Shown here in pieces: positions 59,363-64,000 of a stretch of DNA of 64,000 nucleotides. Under the pieces are notes generated by a model. The model searched no databases and had not been told where the DNA came from. It worked only from the letters and a program-made list of their open reading frames with translations. Source of the DNA: Oscillospiraceae bacterium (lineage in GTDB: Bacteria; Bacillota; Clostridia; Oscillospirales; Oscillospiraceae); NCBI GenBank assembly GCA_902774015.1, contig CACYHB010000002.1, positions 57,775 to 121,774 on the forward strand, in the 5' to 3' direction. How positions within the stretch are numbered: the stretch's first letter is position 1; every line of letters begins with the position of its first letter. A program made the position numbers and the translations under genes.

Positions 59363-59438
59363 TGTACTTAAAATAAGTACACTTTGCACATTCTAACATG
59401 TACTTGAAATAAACTCAAATTATCTTGTATCAAGTACA
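59363..59438. promoter_or_regulatory. TGTACTT operator array in a divergent intergenic region
   Basis: TGTACTT-N5-AAGTACA (59363-59381) is a complete dyad. A second TGTACTT (59399-59405) and AAGTACA (59432-59438) form a widely spaced pair. All lie between the 103-residue gene and the Arc-like gene, the probable binding protein. Confidence 0.7.
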
Positions 59439-59451
59439 CGGAGGATGTCGC

Positions 59452-59634
59452 ATGGATGCTTTGAAAAAAGAAAAGGATAAGCACCTTGGGCTTCGCATCG
59501 ACAGCGAACTTCACTATAAACTGCATTATATCTCTCAATACGAGGGCCGCTCGGCAAACGGCGAAGTGATCTACCTGATTCGCAAAGCTATCGAGGACTT
59601 CGAAAAGCAGCACGGGAAGATCGAACTGCAGTAA
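59452..59634 (+). CDS. Arc-like ribbon-helix-helix DNA-binding protein
   Basis: A 60-residue protein of the Arc/MetJ type: a beta strand (KHLGLRIDSEL), then two helices (HYKLHYISQYEGRSANGEVIYLIRKAI cut here as HYKLHYISQY and GEVIYLIRKAIEDF). GGAGG precedes ATG 59452. It probably represses the divergent pair through the TGTACTT sites. A hairpin terminator follows. Confidence 0.82.
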   Translation: MDALKKEKDKHLGLRIDSELHYKLHYISQYEGRSANGEVIYLIRKAIEDFEKQHGKIELQ

Positions 59635-59653
59635 TACCGATCTACGCAGAAAA

Positions 59654-59701
59654 GCACCCGGAAGGCCGTTGATATCAACGGTTTCCGGGTGCCGATTCTT
59701 T
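59654..59701. terminator. Long hairpin terminator
   Basis: GCACCCGGAA (59654-59663) pairs with TTCCGGGTGC (59683-59692) around the inner palindrome CCGTTGATATCAACGG, followed by CGATTCTTT. It separates the Arc-like gene from the convergent excisionase-like gene. Confidence 0.85.
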
Positions 59702-59733
59702 ATGGGCTGATTATCCTATTTCTAGGATTCTGG

Positions 59734-60327
59734 TCACTTTTCCTGACTCTTGATCCACTCCAGCAGGCGCTCCCGTCTTACAAGCATGCGATGACCGATC
59801 TGCAAAGTCGGAAAGTCGGCGCTGCGCATCAGGCGATATGCGTTCGCCCGGGAAATATTAAGCGCTTCACCTAACTGATTTGCATTAAGAACAGCCGGCA
59901 GATCGTCGAACGAGTTAAACCGCGGCTTGATTTCCCTTGGTTTCTCTTTTTTCCCTTCCAGCGTATAAATGAACTCTTCCAAAACCATTTCCTCTGCAGT
60001 GGCCCGCGCTGCATTCATTTCCCGAACCCAGCGGAGCTGATCCTCGGCTTTCAGTTTCTCAGTGATTCCCCGCTGCACTGAGAGCTGCACCACGATCTGA
60101 TCAAAGCGTTTCTGCGCCTCCTGTTCGACCTGAGCCAGATGCTTGTCCAGTTCGCCGGTGAGCATCCAACTGGAATAAAGCGCTTTGTGGTTATCCATCA
60201 GATAGTGCTTGCGCAGCAATCCCCACTTGCCGAGAGGGGCTGTTTCTGCTATACTCAGTTCAGGAATCAGACAGTCATTGGTCATTTTGTAGGTTCCTCC
60301 GATGCTTTCAAACGTTGTGTTTTTCAT
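59734..60327 (-). CDS. Excisionase-like HTH protein (right copy) with N-terminal extension
   Basis: A 197-residue protein. Its last 55 residues (VLNANQLGEALNISRANAY, FPTLQIGHRMLVRRERLLEW) are closely similar to the 77-residue excisionase at 43064-43297. The first 140 residues are helical and of unknown function. ATG 60327 is chosen because AGGAGG lies 8 bp upstream; an open frame beyond it runs into the att region. It sits just inside attR and may help excision or regulate it. Confidence 0.82.
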   Translation of the reverse strand: MKNTTFESIGGTYKMTNDCLIPELSIAETAPLGKWGLLRKHYLMDNHKALYSSWMLTGELDKHLAQVEQEAQKRFDQIVVQLSVQRGITEKLKAEDQLRWVREMNAARATAEEMVLEEFIYTLEGKKEKPREIKPRFNSFDDLPAVLNANQLGEALNISRANAYRLMRSADFPTLQIGHRMLVRRERLLEWIKSQEK

Positions 60328-60347
60328 GTTTTTTCCTCCTGTAATTG

Positions 60348-60370
60348 TACCCTTACCGCTACCCTTACGG
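60348..60370. repeat. Arm-type integrase sites, right end
   Basis: TACCCTTACCG (60348-60358) and TACCCTTACGG (60360-60370), the second with one mismatch to the left-end copies, lie about 110 bp inside attR in the same orientation as the left pair. Confidence 0.78.
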
Positions 60371-60479
60371 GAACGCAAATAAACATTTTTTACTTGTTGA
60401 CAGGTTGGGAAAATCGACGTTTTTTTATAATTTACTTGCTTTTGCAGATAAAAAAGTTCAACGCAGATCTGCCTTTCTC

Positions 60480-60502
60480 TTCGAATCCTTCTCCCGCTGC
60501 CA
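60480..60502. repeat. attR: 23-bp direct repeat of tRNA-Gln 3' end
   Basis: Exact copy of 40219-40241. No cloverleaf can form upstream of it, so it is the displaced 3' end that marks the right border of the island. Confidence 0.93.
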
Positions 60503-60613
60503 TCATAGAAAGCTCTTTTGTCTACCAAAGGCAAAGGGGCTTTCTTTATTGATATGACGAATAAAGTTTGGTATAATTTTCTCAACAAATTGAGGTGTAT
60601 AGGAGGGACACTT

Positions 60614-61078
60614 GTGCTGATTCTATACAAACCAAAATATGAGGATTTGTGGTTTAGACAATTGATGCTGTCTGATGAAGAAACAATGTCTTACAATCAT
60701 ACTTGGGGAGGCATTATTCCATGGCCTGAAAAAGAATGGAAAGATTGGTATGACTATTGGATTATTAACCATGAGGGAAAGCGATATTACAGATACCTAA
60801 TGAATCAAGACGGTCAATTTGTTGGAGAAATCGCATATCACTATGATGCAGATATTCAACATGAAACCGCAAATGTAATCATCTACTCACAATACAGAAG
60901 AAAGGGCTATGGTGAAGAAGGATTGAGCCTGCTATGTTCTGCAGCTAAGAAAAACGGGATTTCTATTCTTTATGACGATATCGCCATTGACAACCCCGCA
61001 ATCAAGCTCTTCCTGAAACACGGCTTTACAGAAGAATATCGAACAGCAGAAAAATTATATCTAAAGAAAGAGTTGTAG
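60614..61078 (+). CDS. GNAT family N-acetyltransferase
   Basis: A 154-residue acetyltransferase. The acetyl-CoA motif is VIIYSQYRRKGYGEEGLSLL, followed by DDIAIDNPAIKLFLKHGF, a common GNAT ending. The start is GTG with AGGAGGG 7 bp upstream; earlier ATG codons in the frame reach toward attR and are not preferred. The substrate is unknown. It is the first gene outside the island on the right. Confidence 0.82.
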   Translation: MLILYKPKYEDLWFRQLMLSDEETMSYNHTWGGIIPWPEKEWKDWYDYWIINHEGKRYYRYLMNQDGQFVGEIAYHYDADIQHETANVIIYSQYRRKGYGEEGLSLLCSAAKKNGISILYDDIAIDNPAIKLFLKHGFTEEYRTAEKLYLKKEL

Positions 61079-61166
61079 TACAAATTCCTGCTTATCGAGT
61101 TGCTCAACATGTATCTTTTAGGCGTACTTAGCTCGGTTTCGTACCTTTTGGGCGTACTTAGGCATA

Positions 61167-61208
61167 AAAGTACTCTGATTTTAATAGAATCAGAGTACTT
61201 TTCTTTTT
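61167..61208 (+). terminator. Terminator after the acetyltransferase region
   Basis: AAAAGTACTCTGATT/AATCAGAGTACTTTT, a 15-bp perfect stem followed by CTTTTT. Two direct copies of CTTTTRGGCGTACTTAG (61115-61131, 61145-61161) precede it. The remaining 61209-61320 shows a GGCC-rich hairpin ending in TTTTTT (61252-61284) and no gene. Confidence 0.85.
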
Positions 61209-61323
61209 CTCAAAAACCCCAGTAAAATCAAGCTTTTCAGCGTTTTAAGGCCAATCTCGGATGCTCCCGGGACCGGCCTTTTTTGCTTTTATGCGGTTTT
61301 TCGGCGCTGCTGGCAAGAACTGG

Positions 61324-61414
61324 GTTCGTTGGATTATTCCTTGGGTTCGTTGGTTTTATGGGTAAGTTCGTTGGAATATTGAGAGGTTCGTTGGTTTTTA
61401 GGGCAAATCGTTGA
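61324..61414. repeat. Direct repeats of GTTCGTTGG with 20-21 bp period
   Basis: GTTCGTTGG occurs at 61324, 61345, 61366 and 61386, with a degenerate fifth (TCGTTG, 61408). Spacing near two helical turns is iteron-like. The array abuts the truncated end of a cysteine desulfurase fragment. Confidence 0.75.
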
Positions 61415-61591
61415 TATACAGATCCCTAAAAGATCAAGCCTATGAAGAATTGCTTCCCCATCGAATCCCGGAAATGAAAGGCTTATAAGGCCAGGTAGAC
61501 TATTATCTCTGCCATTTCTCTGGATGCTTATTCTCTTTTCCTTTATAGAGCCTACCAATTGTTCTTCAAGGGAGCGTATGTGTTTCTGATG
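61409..61591 (-). pseudogene. Cysteine desulfurase (NifS/IscS) fragment
   Basis: The minus strand encodes NGRDNSLPGLISLSFPGFDG then EAILHRLDLLGICIST, the part of NifS/IscS just before the catalytic-loop region (normally GICISTGSAC). Upstream only about 30 further residues are alignable, and downstream the frame runs into the GTTCGTTGG repeats. No PLP-binding part is present, so it is a remnant. Confidence 0.75.
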
Positions 61592-62132
61592 ATTCTGTTG
61601 CTTTCTCAGCCTGCAGATGGTGAAGAATGTGGTTGCCGATTCGCTCCTCCAGTTTATGGTACTGCCGAATTTCTTCATCTGTGAATAAACACACCGTGTC
61701 TACATCCTGATCCAACTGCTGCAGTTCTTTTGTAAGTTCCGGTGCATAGAAAGAGAAGCGTTCTTTGCCTCCAAGCGGTGACTCACGTCTCACCAGACCA
61801 TCCGCCAGGAGTCGGGCCATTGCCACAATCACAGCAGGTTTTCCCATGCCAGTCAGCAGACACAGACTTTCAACGCTGCAGGGTTCTTTCATCTTTTCCA
61901 TGAAGTATAGAAGCTTTATTCTGGCCTCATCCATTCCGTGTTTTCGAGCCAGCGTTTCCAGATAGCGTCCAAGCAGCCGTGCTTCAAGAACCGCACTGCG
62001 CATCGGGATGGCCGCGCCGCATTCACCGGAAAGGGCCGACAAGTCTATGCCCGCATTTAGCTTTCGGGTTCCCGGCGTGAACGGCAGCGCCAGACTATCG
62101 TGACTGACGGCCAGCAGGTAGCCGTAAATCAC
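61566..62132 (-). CDS. MarR-like winged-helix protein with glycosyltransferase-tail N-terminus
   Basis: A 188-residue frame (GTG 62132). Residues about 50-135 form a winged helix (EARIKLLYFMEK, LCLLTGMGKPAVIVAMARLL, DGLVRRESPLGGKE). The first about 40 residues (YGYLLAVSHDSLALPFTPG then TRKLN) look like the C-terminal tail of GT2 glycosyltransferases. The same frame stays open upstream to 62206 with further tail-like sequence (SVIGYYNEFFRKTFDAPSY). It therefore may be the second part of a glycosyltransferase-MarR protein split by a frameshift. The regulator's ligand is unknown. Confidence 0.6.
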   Translation of the reverse strand: MIYGYLLAVSHDSLALPFTPGTRKLNAGIDLSALSGECGAAIPMRSAVLEARLLGRYLETLARKHGMDEARIKLLYFMEKMKEPCSVESLCLLTGMGKPAVIVAMARLLADGLVRRESPLGGKERFSFYAPELTKELQQLDQDVDTVCLFTDEEIRQYHKLEERIGNHILHHLQAEKATESSETHTLP

Positions 62133-62206
62133 CGGCAGCCGCTCCTGATAGGAGGGTGCGTCAAAGGTCTTTCTGAAAAACTCGTTATAATAACCGATGA
62201 CGCTTT

Positions 62207-62851
62207 TCAGCCTTTGGTGTACTGGTAGTAATAAACGGGTGCTTTCAGGATCGCTACGGACTTGACATGGAGTAGGTACTCCAGATTGAAAATCATATCC
62301 TCGCTATAGCTGATGTTTTCGTCCATGCGTATGCTGTATTGTTCAATGATGTCTCTTCGGTATAACTTGTTCCACAGGACACCATAGTAAAGGTCCGCTG
62401 GAGAGAGCATCATCGCATTGGCATACTGTTGGAGAGTAAGGGCTCCTCCCATTTCGATAGAGCCCTTTTCCGACACGTTTCCATCAACGACCCGGTAAAA
62501 ATCACCTACCACGAGCTCCGCCGATTGTGCTTCCATCTCCCGCACCAACATCTTTGTTGCGTCCATTGGCAACCAGTCATCCACATCCGCGAACTGCACA
62601 TACGTCCCACTCGCCTCGGCAAGGGCCCGGTTGCGTGCGGAGGACACGCCCCCGTTTTCCTGGTGGATCGCCTTCACTCTGTGATCCGCAGCGGCAATCG
62701 CCTGTATGATTTCCCAGGAGCGATCCCGGCTGCCGTCATCTACCAAGATTAGCTCCAACTCAGGGTAGTCCTGGTTGAGAATGCTGCCCGCGCAGCGCTC
62801 AATGCTTTTCTCTCCGTTGTAAACGGGAACGATGACACTGACCTTTTCCAT
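62207..62851 (-). CDS. GT2 family glycosyltransferase, C-terminus possibly frameshifted
   Basis: A 214-residue GT-A glycosyltransferase. VSVIVPVYNGEKSIERC at the N-terminus, VDDGSRDRSW, GGVSSARNRAL and the DxD-like ADVDDW are standard. It stops at YYYQYTKG, where relatives continue for about 60-100 residues; such a continuation is found in the -1 frame directly afterwards. GGAAGGAA lies upstream of the ATG, 3 bp after gtrA. It probably transfers a sugar to a lipid or cell-surface polymer together with the GtrA protein. Confidence 0.78.
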   Translation of the reverse strand: MEKVSVIVPVYNGEKSIERCAGSILNQDYPELELILVDDGSRDRSWEIIQAIAAADHRVKAIHQENGGVSSARNRALAEASGTYVQFADVDDWLPMDATKMLVREMEAQSAELVVGDFYRVVDGNVSEKGSIEMGGALTLQQYANAMMLSPADLYYGVLWNKLYRRDIIEQYSIRMDENISYSEDMIFNLEYLLHVKSVAILKAPVYYYQYTKG

Positions 62852-62854
62852 TCT

Positions 62855-63385
62855 TTATTCCTTCCTAAACAACACGTATTTTTCCAATGGGAACAACACC
62901 GCTACCTGTACAAGCCCTGCGGCTGTGGCGGCAATGGTTCTGGCCAGCCTCGCAAAGGCAGTTGCTGTCAATCTGGCAGTGATCCATCCTTGCAGCCAAG
63001 TGGAGAAGAGGATCAGCGCTGTCAAAATCAACAGATAGGCGATGAGACCGCTGCGGCTTCCCTTGCCGCGGAATGTGGTCTTCATATTCATGAAATAGCC
63101 GTAAATATTGGCAATAAAATTTGACAGGAAAAATGGGAGCACGTATCCCCAGGTTACAACACCGTCAACCACATAGGGGGAAGGCCCGTTAAAAAGCGTG
63201 TCCGGTTGAAATACCGGTCGTATAACCGGGGGCAGTTTGGCCGTAACGCCGTCAAAGATCAGCGGAAGCAAATTGGCAAGAGCAAGCTGCAGCAGCGTGA
63301 TACTAAAGGATACCATGTTAAACTTTACAAACTGCCAAATGGTATTGTCACCGAAACGGGTATCGATCTTTTTTAGTAAAGACAT
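62855..63385 (-). CDS. GtrA-like membrane protein
   Basis: A 176-residue protein with four hydrophobic helices, beginning WQFVKFNMVSFSITLLQ and ending FPLEKYVLFRKE, as in the GtrA/DPMS family that flips or helps transfer lipid-linked sugars. ATG 63385 has GAAGG upstream. The adjacent glycosyltransferase gene supports a joint role in cell-surface glycosylation. Confidence 0.83.
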   Translation of the reverse strand: MSLLKKIDTRFGDNTIWQFVKFNMVSFSITLLQLALANLLPLIFDGVTAKLPPVIRPVFQPDTLFNGPSPYVVDGVVTWGYVLPFFLSNFIANIYGYFMNMKTTFRGKGSRSGLIAYLLILTALILFSTWLQGWITARLTATAFARLARTIAATAAGLVQVAVLFPLEKYVLFRKE

Positions 63386-63403
63386 GCCAGAACAAACCTT
63401 CAT

Positions 63404-63956
63404 TCATTTTGTGCTGTTTGCTTTTCTACAGGCAATTATAGCAACCACGGGCTGCAGCCTAAATAGATCAGCGCCCAGTCCCAGCATGGGGTTGAGAATA
63501 ACGATCAAGCCAAAAATGGTCAGAAGGATACCGAGAATCAGCGCGATCCACCAATTAGAGCCGATTATTTCTCCGAAGCTAAATCCTTCAGATTCTCTCT
63601 TGATGTTCAGCAAATGGAAGGCGTGAACAATACGAATGATACCAAGTGCCAGAATCCACCAGCCTGTCAGCAGAATTACAACCACACCAATGGACATTTG
63701 CAGCACCGGCGAGAACATAAGCATAAGACCAAAAATCAGGGACACAACGGCGCTCACGAGTACCCAAGCGCTCTGCCGCACAATATCGCGGATATCGAAC
63801 CAGGTAACGATACGCCCAATACCGTCACCGACCATTACAATTCCCAGCACAAACGGGATTACAGTTGATGTTTCCACAGGTGTGAAGAAACAATACACAC
63901 CCGCTATGATCATCAGCACGCCGAGGATTACAGATACAGCTTTTCTTGTCATCATG
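63404..63956 (-). CDS. HdeD/DUF308 family membrane protein
   Basis: A 183-residue protein with five to six hydrophobic helices and repeated motif VSVILGVLMIIAGVYCF / NWWIALILGILLTIFGLIVI, typical of HdeD/DUF308. ATG 63956 gives proper spacing to AGGAAGGGAG. The last about 20 residues (after NPMLGLGA) are polar and unlike the family, while the +1 frame reads ALIYLG, so the end may be altered by a frameshift. The role is unknown. Confidence 0.75.
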
Positions 63957-64000
63957 ATGAACATCTCCCTTCCTGAAAGCAAACTCCCCACCGTGATTGG

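Larger units (their letters stand above)
40219..60502. mobile_element. tRNA-Gln genomic island carrying defence genes
   Basis: About 20.3 kb bounded by an exact 23-bp direct repeat of the tRNA-Gln 3' end. Integrase lies at the left end, pointing toward the tRNA; excisionase-like genes are near both ends; RepA-like helicase and MobC indicate a plasmid or integrative-mobilizable past. No relaxase, coupling protein, type IV secretion or phage structural gene is present, so it is not self-transmissible. The cargo is a restriction-modification operon with TIR, HEPN, STAND and GIY-YIG proteins. Base composition alternates between GC-rich backbone and AT-rich defence genes. Confidence 0.92.

Noticed and set aside
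40219-60502. Prophage
   Set aside because: Integrase, excisionase and a LexA-like repressor are present, but there are no terminase, capsid, tail or lysis genes.
60480-60502. A second tRNA-Gln gene at the right border
   Set aside because: Only the last 23 bases match; the upstream sequence cannot form D or anticodon arms.
61324-61414. Possible CRISPR or phage attachment repeats
   Set aside because: Repeat core is only 9 bp at a 20-21 bp period, too short for CRISPR; no integrase adjoins.

Overview
The window looks like a chromosomal segment of a GC-rich anaerobic member of the Clostridia, probably an Oscillospiraceae-like gut bacterium. This is inferred from gene content and style: a MurT/GatD pair, FolT under a tetrahydrofolate riboswitch, split FolD/FchA folate enzymes, DnaD plus DnaC, MreC/MreD/PBP2, YitT and U32 peptidase genes, tRNA genes with encoded CCA, and promoters of the TTGACA/TATAAT type. 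No rRNA operon and no CRISPR array is present.

Region 1 (1-40.1 kb) is mostly a dense core genome. In order it holds the end of a type II topoisomerase B gene with its A subunit; a YitT protein and a degenerate transglutaminase lipoprotein; tRNA-Gly and tRNA-Leu followed by 136-bp tandem repeats; a secreted protein; murT-gatD-dus; a thiol peroxidase of the glutathione peroxidase family; a minus-strand group (acetyltransferase, DUF2156 protein, uracil-DNA glycosylase, CCA transferase); murC; an E2-like acyltransferase; dnaD-dnaC; U32 peptidase-maf-mreC-mreD-mrdA; a methylglyoxal synthase-like gene; hisS and aspS; yifB-nhaC-thiI-cinA; a folate block (folT-fau behind a riboswitch, fchA-folD); and rdgB. 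The intergenic spaces are rich in hairpin elements. Two copies of a seven-hairpin, roughly 190-bp element (19.4 kb and 39.0 kb, opposite strands) show compensatory stem changes. Each sits just behind a promoter.

Region 2 (40.2-60.5 kb) is a genomic island integrated in the 3' end of tRNA-Gln. It is bounded by an exact 23-bp direct repeat (40219-40241 and 60480-60502) and has paired 11-bp arm-type repeats just inside both ends. Its left part carries integrase, a RepA-like helicase, an excisionase-like protein, MobC without a relaxase, an oriT-like region and a LexA-like repressor with two operators. The rest is an anti-phage style cargo, nearly all on the plus strand: AAA/DUF4143 ATPase, TIR protein, nuclease-methylase fusion, specificity subunit, HEPN protein, GIY-YIG protein, a 1244-residue STAND NTPase with an N-terminal nuclease-like domain, a metallophosphatase and a HipA-like kinase.

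The most striking local signal is at the methylase/specificity junction. A TTTTTTC slippery heptamer is followed after five bases by a perfect 9-bp stem that also buries the specificity gene's only good ATG. This predicts -1 frameshifting that would give a single nuclease-methylase-specificity protein, or the scar of such a fusion.

Region 3 (60.5-64 kb) is flanking chromosome with signs of decay: a GNAT acetyltransferase, 21-bp period direct repeats abutting a cysteine desulfurase fragment, a glycosyltransferase whose C-terminus lies in another frame fused to a MarR-like domain, a GtrA protein and an HdeD-like membrane protein.
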